In this document: piece after piece, positions 17,725-26,789 of the stretch
Layout of the letters: each line of letters starts with the position of its first letter
Position numbering within the stretch: the stretch's first letter is position 1
Assembly (NCBI GenBank): GCA_938045585.1
Contig: CALIAU010000001.1
Span: forward strand, 1-64,000
DNA length: 64,000 bases
Source: an uncultured Saprospiraceae bacterium
GTDB taxonomy: Bacteria; Bacteroidota; Bacteroidia; Chitinophagales; Saprospiraceae
Direction of reading: 5' to 3'
Program-made: the position numbers and the translations under genes
The notes under the pieces: generated by a model
Database searches by the model: none
Told to the model about the DNA's origin: nothing
Seen by the model: the letters and a program-made list of their open reading frames with translations, nothing else

Positions 17725-19429
17725 CTGTCTTCTTTATTTTCTCTGCAATATAGTTTTCTACTATGTATTCTAGGGTATTTAAAGGTATACTTCCATTCGC
17801 CAAAATCAAATCATGAAATTCTCGAATATCGAAATCGTTTTCTAATCTTTTTTCTGCTCGTTTTCTTAGTTCACGGATTTTCAATTCTCCTATTTTGTAA
17901 GATACTGCTTGTCCAGGCCAACCGATATAACGATCAATTTCTGTATTCACTTCATGTAACGAGAGAGCTGTATTTGAAGCCATAAAATCAACAGCCTCTT
18001 CTCTAGTCCATCCCATATAGTGCATACCGGGATCTACAACAAGGCGACATGCGCGCCACATTTCATACGATAGTCTACCAAAATGTTCATAAGGCGATGT
18101 ATAGATGCCTGCCTCTTTTCCTAAATACTCACAATACAGAGCCCAGCCTTCGCCAAAGGCGCTTAAGTAGGTTGAGTTTCTTAAAGGTGGAACATCTTCT
18201 AGCTCTTGCGCAATGGATCCTTGTAAGTGATGACCGGGTACTGCTTCATGAAGGGTGAGGGCTGGAAGCAAATAGTTTTTTCTACTTGGCAGATTATACG
18301 TGTTCACCCAATACTGTCCGGCTCGTTGGTTTTCTATAGATCCTGGTGAATATCTTCCTGTCGTATAATTCGCTTCTATACTTTTGGGAACTGGATTAAC
18401 GGTAAAAGGATTGCGAGGTAATTTGATAAAATATCTTGGTAGTATTTCTTCTGCTTTCTTAGAAATCCAGGCTGCATGGTAGAGTAATTCTTCAGCAGTT
18501 TTTGGGTAGAATTGTGGATCTGTTCTCAGATAGCTAAGAAAGTCATCAAAGCTTCCCTCAAATTTTAATTCTGCAATGATATCCATCATCTCTGCTCGTA
18601 TTCTTTTTACCTCACTTTGACCTGTTTCGAATACATCCTCTGGAGTCATTTCCAAGGTCGTAAAATATCTAACACGTTGTTCGTAGAACTCTTTACCTCC
18701 TTCGATATTGCTGATACCAATATCTGCTCGCGTTTTTGGAATGTACTCTTTTTCTAGAAACTGATTAAATTGTTCAATAGCAGGGTAAACTTCAGATTCA
18801 ACGACTGCTAAGCATTGTTGTGAAAAATCTGTGTCTTCCTCCGGGAGTGTTTTTAATGGGTCTAAAAGAAAAGAATGCATTGGTTTAACAGAAACATGTC
18901 CTTGAAACAAACTGAGTGCTTTTTCAGCAATTAGTTTAGGTACAGACTTGTTTTTATGTAAGCCTTCTTCAAGTAATTTTTGTTTGCTTACTATATAAGT
19001 CGGTAGGGTCTTTAGTTTTTCTAAGTAGTTAAATTTTCTTTCTTCGCTGGAAAGTTTCTTTCCACTGAAATTGTAGTAGATTCCTGTAATAAATCCGCCT
19101 TCTGAAGTCAGGGGCATATAATGTGCTCCATGTTTATCTAAGAATAATTTATCTTCTACAACAAGACGCAAGAACTCATAATTAATCTTATCGTCAAGGG
19201 AATACGATTCTGTATTCAAGACAGCTAATTTACTTGCTAGTTCTTCGTGAAAGCGAATGTCTGCTGCTAATTCTTCTTGTATGTCTGGCCAAGTAGTATA
19301 ATAGGCAGTTGTTTTCTCTTTGTCGTACTTTTCTTTAGAAAAGAAGAGCTCCTTTAATTCGGAGTCAGTTTGTGCAGGTAAAACGATATAGTAAAGGAGA
19401 ACAGCAAAAAGGAGTGTATATTTTTTCAC
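17711..19429 (-). CDS. DUF885 family exported metallopeptidase-like protein
   Basis: This 572-residue protein starts at a GTG (19429) that gives a clean signal peptide (KKYTLLFAVLLYYIVLPAQ). Its zinc-site signature HEAVPGHHLQG (H394, E395, H400/H401) and FGEGWALYCEYLG are hallmarks of DUF885, a helical gluzincin-like group whose members are predicted, and in a few cases shown, to be peptidases. The length is normal for the family. It is the first gene of a minus-strand operon with the Gfo/Idh/MocA oxidoreductase and tspO. Substrate unknown. Confidence 0.85.
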   Translation of the reverse strand: MKKYTLLFAVLLYYIVLPAQTDSELKELFFSKEKYDKEKTTAYYTTWPDIQEELAADIRFHEELASKLAVLNTESYSLDDKINYEFLRLVVEDKLFLDKHGAHYMPLTSEGGFITGIYYNFSGKKLSSEERKFNYLEKLKTLPTYIVSKQKLLEEGLHKNKSVPKLIAEKALSLFQGHVSVKPMHSFLLDPLKTLPEEDTDFSQQCLAVVESEVYPAIEQFNQFLEKEYIPKTRADIGISNIEGGKEFYEQRVRYFTTLEMTPEDVFETGQSEVKRIRAEMMDIIAELKFEGSFDDFLSYLRTDPQFYPKTAEELLYHAAWISKKAEEILPRYFIKLPRNPFTVNPVPKSIEANYTTGRYSPGSIENQRAGQYWVNTYNLPSRKNYLLPALTLHEAVPGHHLQGSIAQELEDVPPLRNSTYLSAFGEGWALYCEYLGKEAGIYTSPYEHFGRLSYEMWRACRLVVDPGMHYMGWTREEAVDFMASNTALSLHEVNTEIDRYIGWPGQAVSYKIGELKIRELRKRAEKRLENDFDIREFHDLILANGSIPLNTLEYIVENYIAEKIKKTDEKN

Positions 19430-19553
19430 AGTGTTGGATTTATCTATTATCTGTTAATTTAATAAAACTAATTATCAAATTATACTTAGTAACAAGTCTA
19501 AAATTTGGTCTAAGTAGAGCTGTTTTGCGGTGGCTGTTGTACCTTAACTGTTG

Positions 19554-20174
19554 ATGTTAAAGAATAAGAACAAAGCCTTAAAGCATTTAAGGAAGGATCC
19601 TGTAATGGCAAGGATGATAAAAGAACTTGACTATCCAAAAATGGATATTCCAAATCCTGTTTATTTAGAACTCTTACGTTCGATTATTTATCAGCAGATT
19701 TCGATAAAGGCTGCGGGAAGCATTTATCAACGGTTTTTAGAAAAAATTGATTTTCAAACGGAAGACCCAGATGTCATTCTTTCCTTAGACTTTGATGACT
19801 TACAATCCTGTGGTTTGTCTCGTCAGAAAACAAGCTACATCATAAACATTGCCCAATTTTTTAAGGATGAACAGGTAAAAGAAGAGGATATCTATAAGAT
19901 GTCAGATGAAGATATTATACAATACTTCACTCAGATTAAAGGGGTAGGAAGGTGGACAGTAGAAATGCTACTCATCTTTACAATGTTTAGAGAGGATGTA
20001 TTTCCAGAAGGTGATTACGCTGTGCAAGTGGCTATTAAAAACAACTATAATCTAAAAGAAGAAAAATCTGCTTTGCTTAAGAAAATGCGCGCAATAGCTG
20101 AACCATGGAGACCGTATAGAACACTCGCTTCAAATTATTGTTGGCAATGGATTCGTGCCAATCGTGCGAAATGA
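19554..20174 (+). CDS. DNA-3-methyladenine glycosylase II-like (AlkA/HhH-GPD) protein
   Basis: This 206-residue base-excision-repair glycosylase has the helix-hairpin-helix IKGVGRWTVEMLL and the catalytic aspartate D154 in PEGDYAVQVA, typical of the AlkA branch. QQISIKAAGSIYQRF matches the helix that often reads QQLS in this family. It excises alkylated purines from DNA. It lacks the N-terminal AlkA beta domain, as do short bacterial forms such as the Mag-like enzymes. ATG 19554 is preferred over the TTG one codon upstream. It stands alone, divergent from the DUF885 gene. Confidence 0.9.
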   Translation: MLKNKNKALKHLRKDPVMARMIKELDYPKMDIPNPVYLELLRSIIYQQISIKAAGSIYQRFLEKIDFQTEDPDVILSLDFDDLQSCGLSRQKTSYIINIAQFFKDEQVKEEDIYKMSDEDIIQYFTQIKGVGRWTVEMLLIFTMFREDVFPEGDYAVQVAIKNNYNLKEEKSALLKKMRAIAEPWRPYRTLASNYCWQWIRANRAK

Positions 20175-20220
20175 TACTGGGGCAAGCAAACACAACAAAA
20201 GAAAATGCAGTTTTTTATCC

Positions 20221-21732
20221 TTAGTGTGAAAAGTTTATCTTCTTCGTTTGTGCATTATTTTCCGTGTTCTGTTCACCACCACTTTCTCCAACTATATTAA
20301 ATACTAAAGGCAGAGTCCCGTCCTGTTGATTCGGGAAAAACTGAGCTACTATACCAAAATTTAAAGTAGAGTTTGCAGTAATTATTCCTGAGTGCGTCCA
20401 TATGTGGTAGTCTGGATTTGTTGCGTCGTAGGTCCATTGCGGATTATTTACAGGTATCGCGATTATGTTTGTCAAAGTAGGATCATAGCTAAACTCTAGT
20501 TTAGGATCCTTCGCAAGCGTAACTGTAATAGGAGTTGTTGTATCATAACCATTTATTTCATCCACATTTACAATTATCGAGCTTTGTGCATTGCCGTTAA
20601 ATTCTGTTAACTGCATAAGAATATTTGGTGCTAGATCAGGAAATTCAGCAAGTGTAAAATCTACTTTCAACATATACAAACCTGTACTTATATCAGAAGC
20701 AAGTATGCATCCGGAAGGTAGGAAGGGATAGGTCCCCCAGTTTCCTTCATATCCACCATATGAACTGTTGTCATAGGTGTCGTAATAGGCGATTAATTCA
20801 GGGTTGACAGGATCTGCAATGTCATACACCTTTAGGCCATCATGATAATAAGAAATAAACAGGGTATCTTCTTTAACAAATGGATTATGTGGCGGTACAA
20901 GACCTCCAGCTATGAGCGGGTCATAGAAGTCGTTAACTGCTTCAATATCATTATTTGGATCTCCAAGATTTTCTAAGTCAATTACCTGTATTGGCCGTCC
21001 AGGTCCTACCTCTTCTGCATAATATAAATACGCATCATCATCTGTTAACCAAGAGCTGTGGTTGTATCCTCCTGCATCTTGCGCGCCTAACTCAATAGGG
21101 TCAGTTGGATCGGTAAGATCCCAAACAATCAAACCGGAATATCCATGGGAGCAATAGGCAATATTATCACGCACAAATACATCATGTATGTATGCTCCTA
21201 AATTTACCTCTTCAATAAGTGTTGGATTTGCAGGGTCAACAGAAAGGTCAAGGATTACCATACGCGTTCCAGATGAAACACCTGCACCACTTCCAAAACC
21301 TACTGCATACAATCGATCGTTCGCTTCATCGATATAGATATTATGCGCTTTGGTGAAAAACTCGGTAGTGGTAAGTTCATGCGTAACGGATGAGCCTGCT
21401 GCAGAAAAAATGTGTAAGCCTTCACTACAGCCGTCACAGACCGCGTAGATATGACCATTATAATACTTAAAATCTCTCCAAACTGGATTCCCTCCGCCAT
21501 CAAATTCAAATATGGGTTCTGGATCATAACAGTCAGTTACATCCACAAAAAATATCTTTGCTCTACTTCCAAGGACTGCATATTCCCCTCCATCTTGGGT
21601 ATATCCCCATACGTCACTGTATTCTGAACTCGGTACAGGATTGTACTGAGAAGCCTTTTTCATAAAAAGCGAATCTTGGCCAAAAAGTGATATAGATAGT
21701 ATAAGCGCAGAAAACGATAGAAAAACTCTCAT
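20221..21732 (-). CDS. LVIVD-repeat, choice-of-anchor-B-type secreted protein
   Basis: This 503-residue protein has a signal peptide (RVFLSFSALILSISLFGQ). Propeller-like repeats of the LVIVD kind follow: FFVDVTDCYDPEPIFEFDG, IVWDLTDPTDPIELGAQ and KVYDIADPVNPELIAYYDT, with the block DGLKVYDI. The N-terminal part matches the choice-of-anchor-B group. A separate Ig-like domain fills about 375-503 and ends TENNAQTKKINFSH, with no recognisable T9SS tail or lipobox. It is probably a secreted or surface beta-propeller of unknown ligand. It is monocistronic, converging with the AlkA-like gene and divergent from pheS. Confidence 0.82.
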   Translation of the reverse strand: MRVFLSFSALILSISLFGQDSLFMKKASQYNPVPSSEYSDVWGYTQDGGEYAVLGSRAKIFFVDVTDCYDPEPIFEFDGGGNPVWRDFKYYNGHIYAVCDGCSEGLHIFSAAGSSVTHELTTTEFFTKAHNIYIDEANDRLYAVGFGSGAGVSSGTRMVILDLSVDPANPTLIEEVNLGAYIHDVFVRDNIAYCSHGYSGLIVWDLTDPTDPIELGAQDAGGYNHSSWLTDDDAYLYYAEEVGPGRPIQVIDLENLGDPNNDIEAVNDFYDPLIAGGLVPPHNPFVKEDTLFISYYHDGLKVYDIADPVNPELIAYYDTYDNSSYGGYEGNWGTYPFLPSGCILASDISTGLYMLKVDFTLAEFPDLAPNILMQLTEFNGNAQSSIIVNVDEINGYDTTTPITVTLAKDPKLEFSYDPTLTNIIAIPVNNPQWTYDATNPDYHIWTHSGIITANSTLNFGIVAQFFPNQQDGTLPLVFNIVGESGGEQNTENNAQTKKINFSH

Positions 21733-21892
21733 AATTTGGGTATTTAGATCATTGGGGAACCCTAATTTAAAGAAAAATTAGAGATAGTGCGAACGAAGTG
21801 GAAGTGGTCTTCTCAAATTGTCGCTCAAAGGCACAATTTAAGTATAATCTATACCTCTTTTAGACCCTCCTTTCCTGCGGATAGATTATTTA

Positions 21893-21918
21893 TTGTCCAT
21901 ATTAATACTCTATCTTTG
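21893..21918 (+). promoter_or_regulatory. Bacteroidota-type promoter of pheS-hisS
   Basis: TATCTTTG at 21911-21918 matches the TAnnTTTG -7 element exactly, with TTG at 21893-21895 as a possible -33 element. The 15-bp spacing is slightly short of the usual range. Transcription would start only about 10-15 nt before the pheS ATG at 21937. This is the best promoter match in the window. Confidence 0.5.
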
Positions 21919-21936
21919 CCTATCACAAGATAGACC

Positions 21937-22968
21937 ATGGAAATATTTGATCAGGTAGAAAAATTAATTGGAGAGATTAACGCTTATCCTATCTCAAATG
22001 CAGAGGAATTAGAACAATTTAGGATTGCGTATCTGGGCTCTAAGAATAGCATCAAGCCTATTTTTGGACGTATCAAAGATGTTCCAAACGAACGAAAAAA
22101 GGAGTTTGGCCAAAAAGTAAATGAAGCTAAGCAAACAGCAGAAGCTAGGTTTAAAGAATTGCAATCCTCTTTAAAAAATGCAGGTACTTCAGATAAGTAT
22201 AAAACCTTTGATCCTACTTTACCAATGGATGGTGAATGGGAGGGTTCTCGACATCCTGTTTCCATTGTCATGAATAAGATAATCCATGTCTTTGAGAAAA
22301 TAGGTTTTGAAGTTGCTGAAGAAAGAGAAATTGAAGATGATTGGCATAATTTCACAGCGATGAATACACCAGAAGATCATCCCGCACGTGATATGCAGGA
22401 TACCTTCTATCTAAAAGATTCAAAGAGCAGTCTTTTGCGCACACATACTTCCAGTGTGCAGGCTAGAGTTATGACCTCACAAAAGCCACCTATCCGAATT
22501 ATTGCACCAGGCCGTGTTTATAGAAATGAAACTATTTCAGCAAGATCACACTGTCAGTTTCATCAGGTGGAAGGCTTGTATATAGATAAGAATGTTTCTT
22601 TTGCTGATATGAAGCAAACGCTCTTGTATTTTGCGCGAGAAATGTATGGAGCGGATACAGATATTCGTTTACGTCCAAGTTTTTTCCCATTTACAGAGCC
22701 GAGTGCAGAGATGGATGTTTGGATGGGAACGGATACTGATGCCACCAAACGTCTTACAAAAGGAACTGGTTGGTTAGAAGTGTTGGGCTGTGGTATGGTA
22801 GATCCGAATGTTCTAAAAAATTGTGATATTGATCCAGAAGTCTATTCTGGATTTGCCTTTGGGATAGGAATAGAAAGAACAGCTATGCAAAAATATGAGA
22901 TCAATGATATTCGATTACTGTTCGAAAATGATCTTAGATTCCTAAAACAGTTTAGTTCAGCTACCTAA
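21937..22968 (+). CDS. pheS: Phenylalanyl-tRNA synthetase alpha subunit
   Basis: This 343-residue class II synthetase subunit has an N-terminal coiled-coil arm and then the catalytic core. Motif 2 is in IRIIAPGRVYRNETISARSH, and motif 3 and the Phe pocket are in PSFFPFTEPSAEMDVW and GIGIERTAM. With PheT (not in the window) it forms the alpha2-beta2 enzyme that charges tRNA-Phe. It begins at an ATG just after a good TAnnTTTG box. hisS follows with a 1-bp gap, so both are made from one transcript. Confidence 0.97.
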   Translation: MEIFDQVEKLIGEINAYPISNAEELEQFRIAYLGSKNSIKPIFGRIKDVPNERKKEFGQKVNEAKQTAEARFKELQSSLKNAGTSDKYKTFDPTLPMDGEWEGSRHPVSIVMNKIIHVFEKIGFEVAEEREIEDDWHNFTAMNTPEDHPARDMQDTFYLKDSKSSLLRTHTSSVQARVMTSQKPPIRIIAPGRVYRNETISARSHCQFHQVEGLYIDKNVSFADMKQTLLYFAREMYGADTDIRLRPSFFPFTEPSAEMDVWMGTDTDATKRLTKGTGWLEVLGCGMVDPNVLKNCDIDPEVYSGFAFGIGIERTAMQKYEINDIRLLFENDLRFLKQFSSAT

Positions 22969-22969
22969 T

Positions 22970-24316
22970 ATGAAACCGAGTGTTCCTAAGGGTACCCGAG
23001 ATTTTCTTCCTTCTCAGGTAGCAAAAAGAAAATATATTTTTGGTGTTATAGAACAGGTATTTCAAAAGTATGGTTATGTTGCTATAGAAACACCTACTAT
23101 GGAAAACCTTTCTACGCTGACTGGTAAGTATGGTGAAGAAGGAGATAAGTTACTGTTTAAAGTTTTAAACAATGGTGATTATCTAAAGAAGGCAGACGCA
23201 GAAGCCTTGGCCGAAAAAAATTCCTCGAAGCTCACCTCTAGTATTTCTAAAAGAGGTTTGCGCTATGATCTTACTGTGCCCTTTGCACGCTATGTGGTCA
23301 TGCATCAAAATGATCTGTACTTTCCATTTAAGCGTTATCAGATTCAGCCTGTCTGGAGAGCAGACAGACCTCAAAAGGGAAGGTACAATGAATTTTATCA
23401 GTGTGACGCGGATGTGGTCGGTTCTGATTCTCTTTTATATGAAGCAGAGCTGGTCCAGATATTCAATGAAGCCTATGGACTGTTAAACGTAGACGCGCAG
23501 GTTAAGGTAAATAACAGAAAAATATTATTTGGACTTGCAGAGGTGATAGGAGCGACAGATAAGTTTATGGACATAACCATTGCAATCGATAAGTTAGATA
23601 AAATAGGATGGGAAGGCGTGAAAAAGGATTTGCAGGGTCGCGATCTTAATGAAGAACAATTAACTAGGGTAGGTGAGATTCTTGCTGTTAAAACTATTGA
23701 GGAACTGGAACCTCTCATGCAAACTAGTGCAACGGCTTTAGCAGGAATCCAAGAAATAAAAACTGTCCAAGAATTTTTGGAAGGAAAGGATTTTGCTGAC
23801 TTTTCATTTGATATAACTTTGGCGCGCGGTTTGAATTATTATACAGGCTGCATATTAGAAGTAGCACCTCCAAAAGAAGTACAGATAGGCAGTATAGGGG
23901 GTGGAGGTAGGTATGATGACCTGACCGGTGTGTTTGGTTTGAAAGATGTTTCAGGTGTAGGTATATCTTTTGGCTTTGCACGTATCTATGATGTCATGGA
24001 AGAGCTCAACTTATTTCCAGAAACTCTAGTGCAAGATGTACAGGTCTTGGTAACCTATATGGATAGTGCGTATCAGAAATTCGCTTTTGACTGTGTTTCT
24101 CGTCTCCGGAAAAAAGGCGTGCGTGCTGATGTATACCCAAGTGCAGCGAAGTTTCAGAAGCAAATGAAGTATGCTAATAAGCGTGGTATTACACAGGTAA
24201 TTATAATAGGTCAAGAAGAGTTTGATTCTAAGGTGCTCAGTATAAAAAATTTAGAATCTGGAGATCAGAAGAAATTAGGCTTAGATGAAATTATTCAGGA
24301 TCTACTGTTCATTTAA
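22970..24316 (+). CDS. hisS: Histidyl-tRNA synthetase
   Basis: This 448-residue class II synthetase has the family start PKGTRDFLPSQV, the motif RGLRYDLTVPFARYV, motif 2 in QIQPVWRADRPQKGRYNEFY, and the histidine signature RGLNYYTGCILEV. The C-terminal anticodon-binding domain spans about residues 355-448. It charges tRNA-His in the cytosol. It sits 1 bp after pheS and is expected to share its promoter. Length is normal for the family and nothing is missing. Confidence 0.97.
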   Translation: MKPSVPKGTRDFLPSQVAKRKYIFGVIEQVFQKYGYVAIETPTMENLSTLTGKYGEEGDKLLFKVLNNGDYLKKADAEALAEKNSSKLTSSISKRGLRYDLTVPFARYVVMHQNDLYFPFKRYQIQPVWRADRPQKGRYNEFYQCDADVVGSDSLLYEAELVQIFNEAYGLLNVDAQVKVNNRKILFGLAEVIGATDKFMDITIAIDKLDKIGWEGVKKDLQGRDLNEEQLTRVGEILAVKTIEELEPLMQTSATALAGIQEIKTVQEFLEGKDFADFSFDITLARGLNYYTGCILEVAPPKEVQIGSIGGGGRYDDLTGVFGLKDVSGVGISFGFARIYDVMEELNLFPETLVQDVQVLVTYMDSAYQKFAFDCVSRLRKKGVRADVYPSAAKFQKQMKYANKRGITQVIIIGQEEFDSKVLSIKNLESGDQKKLGLDEIIQDLLFI

Positions 24317-24400
24317 TATTGTCGATAAGTTCTTACTGTTTATCTAGTTAGTCTTAAGCTTCTGTTTCATTTCATTACATTCGTAGTATACAAATATTGT

Positions 24401-25327
24401 ATGTCGGCTGTAACGCACTATTTAGAACTAAAAAGAAAGATATTAGATCGCAGGCTCTTGGAGTTTGGGATTCAACCGTATTTAGCCTATATTTTAGCTC
24501 CCCTCCTTTTTTTCTTCATATCCTTTTTACTCTTTTATAAAACGGAGTATGCAGTGTATATTTATTCAACTCTTGCTCTGAGTTATCTATTTCAATTTTC
24601 AAATAAAAAAAAGTCAGATTTTTTAGAATTGTATTTTAAGAAGGAAGCGTTTAAGAAAATCCGTATTGTAGAAAACGCGTTGGTCGTGTTACCCTTTGTG
24701 ATTTTCTTGTTGTTTAAAATGCATTTCATGTGGGCATTGGGTCTGACTTTATTCGCCTTAGGCTTAAGTTTTTTTAAAGGAAAAGCAAATTCAAATTTGC
24801 ATTTGCCTACGCCCTTTGGAAAGTATCCATATGAGTTTGCGACGGGTATTCGTAAATTATTTCCATTTTATTTAGGGATTTTATTCTTGCTACTCATGGC
24901 TGTATCTGTAGGGAATTATAATTTGGGGTTGTTTGCTTTAGCAATGGTTCCTTTTTTATGTATGAATTTTTATGGCGAGTTAGAGAATCCGTTTTATGTA
25001 TGGATTTATAATAAAAGCCCAATGGACTTTTTAAAACACAAAGCGCTAGTTGCCTCATTCTATTTATGTCTGTTGTCTTTGCCAGTTTTTATTGTATTGG
25101 CCTTTGTTTTTCCAGAGATGATTAAAATTAGTATTGCGGTCTTTGTCTTGTCTTTTGGATATCTAGCAAGCTATATCGTTTTTAAATATGTGCGTTTTCC
25201 GCAGCAACAAAATTTTGCACAAATTGTGTTGTTGACTCTATCGTATTTATTTCCACCCCTCTTAATTGTTACGGTGGGCTATTATATTGGCAAGGCTAAA
25301 TTAAATCTCCAAGAGTATTTAAAATGA
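24401..25327 (+). CDS. Polytopic membrane protein, probable ABC transporter permease
   Basis: This 308-residue protein has about eight transmembrane helices, for example YILAPLLFFFISFLLFY, FPFYLGILFLLLMAVSVG and VASFYLCLLSLPVFIVLAF, joined by short basic loops. It has no recognised catalytic motif. Its last codons overlap the start of an ABC ATPase by four bases (ATGA), so it is most likely the permease of that transporter. The substrate is unknown. The sequence itself does not match a permease family that I can name with confidence. Confidence 0.65.
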   Translation: MSAVTHYLELKRKILDRRLLEFGIQPYLAYILAPLLFFFISFLLFYKTEYAVYIYSTLALSYLFQFSNKKKSDFLELYFKKEAFKKIRIVENALVVLPFVIFLLFKMHFMWALGLTLFALGLSFFKGKANSNLHLPTPFGKYPYEFATGIRKLFPFYLGILFLLLMAVSVGNYNLGLFALAMVPFLCMNFYGELENPFYVWIYNKSPMDFLKHKALVASFYLCLLSLPVFIVLAFVFPEMIKISIAVFVLSFGYLASYIVFKYVRFPQQQNFAQIVLLTLSYLFPPLLIVTVGYYIGKAKLNLQEYLK

Positions 25328-26004
25328 TAGAAATAAAGAACTTACAGAAATGGTATGGAGCTAAAGAAGTGCTGAAAGGAATCGATTTGGCATTAGAAGA
25401 GGGAAAAGTCTATGGGATAGTAGGAGAAAACGGAGCAGGAAAGACAACTTTGTTTCGATGTATAGCTGGATTAGAAGACTACGAAGGAGAGGTGCTTAGT
25501 CCTTATGTGCCACTTAAAGAGAGTCTTGGATTTCTGACTACCATTCCATTCTTTTTTGACAGAATGAAGGGGCGTGAATATATTCAACTTATTTCTGTTG
25601 CAAGAGGCAATGCGGATGTAGATATTGATGGACAAAATATCTTTGATCTGCCCTTAGATCAGTATGCAGAAAACTATTCTACTGGAATGAAAAAGAAGTT
25701 GGCACTTACTGCCATCCTCATGCAAGAGAATGCCATTTATATCCTTGACGAACCATTTAACGGTGTGGATATCCAGAGTAATCTTATAATTGCTGAAATC
25801 ATAAGAAAGCTAAAAGAGTTAGGTAAAACTATTCTAATCTCATCTCATATTTTCTCTACACTAAGTGATGCCTGTGATAAGATCTGTGTTTTGAAAGAAG
25901 GAAAGATTGTGCAAGAGATAGAACCTAAAGATTTTCCCCAACTCGAAAAGGATATGCGGGAAGAAAGTAGTTTAGAAATTATTCGTAAATTAAATTTACG
26001 ATAG
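25324..26004 (+). CDS. ABC transporter ATP-binding protein
   Basis: This 226-residue nucleotide-binding domain has Walker A GENGAGKTT (34-42), the signature YSTGMKKKLALTA, Walker B AIYILDEPFNGVD and the switch His in SSHIFSTL. The signature reads STGMKKK rather than LSGGQ, as is usual in the ABC-2-type (CcmA-like) exporter group. It is coupled by a 4-bp overlap to the upstream membrane protein and followed 9 bp later by a GNAT gene. It powers export or membrane remodelling of an unknown substrate. Confidence 0.92.
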   Translation: MIEIKNLQKWYGAKEVLKGIDLALEEGKVYGIVGENGAGKTTLFRCIAGLEDYEGEVLSPYVPLKESLGFLTTIPFFFDRMKGREYIQLISVARGNADVDIDGQNIFDLPLDQYAENYSTGMKKKLALTAILMQENAIYILDEPFNGVDIQSNLIIAEIIRKLKELGKTILISSHIFSTLSDACDKICVLKEGKIVQEIEPKDFPQLEKDMREESSLEIIRKLNLR

Positions 26005-26013
26005 ACTAAATAA

Positions 26014-26571
26014 ATGAATGACGTAGAATATACCAATGCAGTCACTGATGCTGACTTATTAGAGATACTAGAACTCCAAAAGAAAAATCACTATACAAAT
26101 ATTACAAGAGATGAATTGGATAAGGAAGGTTTCGTTACCTGCATCCATGATCTTGATTTGTTGAGAAAGATGAATAGCCCCTTTCCACATGTAATAGCGA
26201 AAGCGGAGGATGCTGTTGTAGCCTATGCTTTGGTTATGACCAGAGAACATAGCCAGGCGCTTGCGATACTAAAAACGATGTTTGATAAAATACATACACT
26301 AACATATAAAGGACAGCCACTCGCAGATGCATCGTATGTAGTTATGGGGCAAATCTGCATTGCTAAAGAATATCGATCGCAGGGTATTTTTCAAGGGCTG
26401 TATAAGCAAATGAAAAAGCAGATGGCTACTCACTTTGACTATATCATCACAGAGATTGATGATAATAATAAAAGATCTCTGGCAGCGCATGCACGTGCTG
26501 GATTCCAAACCATAGATACATATAATGCGGGCAAAGATTGGCATATAGTTTTACTAGAGACAGTTTTTTGA
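26014..26571 (+). CDS. GNAT family N-acetyltransferase
   Basis: This 185-residue acetyltransferase has the core strand and acetyl-CoA loop QICIAKEYRSQGIFQGLYKQ and the C-terminal strand NNKRSLAAHARAGFQTID, typical of GNAT motifs A and B. It moves an acetyl group from acetyl-CoA to an amine; the acceptor is not predictable. It follows the ABC ATPase gene by 9 bp and probably shares its transcript. A structured repeat lies immediately downstream. Confidence 0.82.
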   Translation: MNDVEYTNAVTDADLLEILELQKKNHYTNITRDELDKEGFVTCIHDLDLLRKMNSPFPHVIAKAEDAVVAYALVMTREHSQALAILKTMFDKIHTLTYKGQPLADASYVVMGQICIAKEYRSQGIFQGLYKQMKKQMATHFDYIITEIDDNNKRSLAAHARAGFQTIDTYNAGKDWHIVLLETVF

Positions 26572-26596
26572 GAGTACTTAAGTTTGTTAGTAAACT

Positions 26597-26767
26597 GCCG
26601 CGTGAGTTGCCTGGAAGGTGGACTCTGTCCAGACCTGCCTGCGTGCGCAAGCAGGCAGGCCTCAAGGGGCCGACCGAATAGGGAGCCTGTAAGGGAACGA
26701 CCTATAATTAAGGACTTGTCCTGAATTATATCCTGAACGCAGTGATGGACTTGGGGCACGCCCAAAA
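26597..26767 (-). repeat. Dispersed structured intergenic repeat, copy 1
   Basis: Read on the minus strand, the element starts TTTTGGGCGTGCCCCA (26752-26767) and ends near CTCACGCGGC (26597-26606). The start is shared with the element at 39182-39307, and the CTCACGCG tail matches it too. It is GC-rich against its surroundings. Internal hairpins include CCTGCCTGC/GCAGGCAGG (26634-26642 with 26651-26659) and the near-palindrome AGGAC-TT-GTCCT around 26711-26723. It fills the space between two converging genes, starting about 20 bp after the aminotransferase stop. The pattern recalls repeated structured elements of Bacteroidota such as Flavo-1-like RNAs; that identity is not tested. Confidence 0.7.
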
Positions 26768-26789
26768 TATTATTACAAATTAAAACTAC

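Noticed and set aside
26634..26659. Transposon end or CRISPR repeat
   Set aside because: The inverted repeat is a single hairpin within a longer element. No transposase, target duplication or regular spacers are present.
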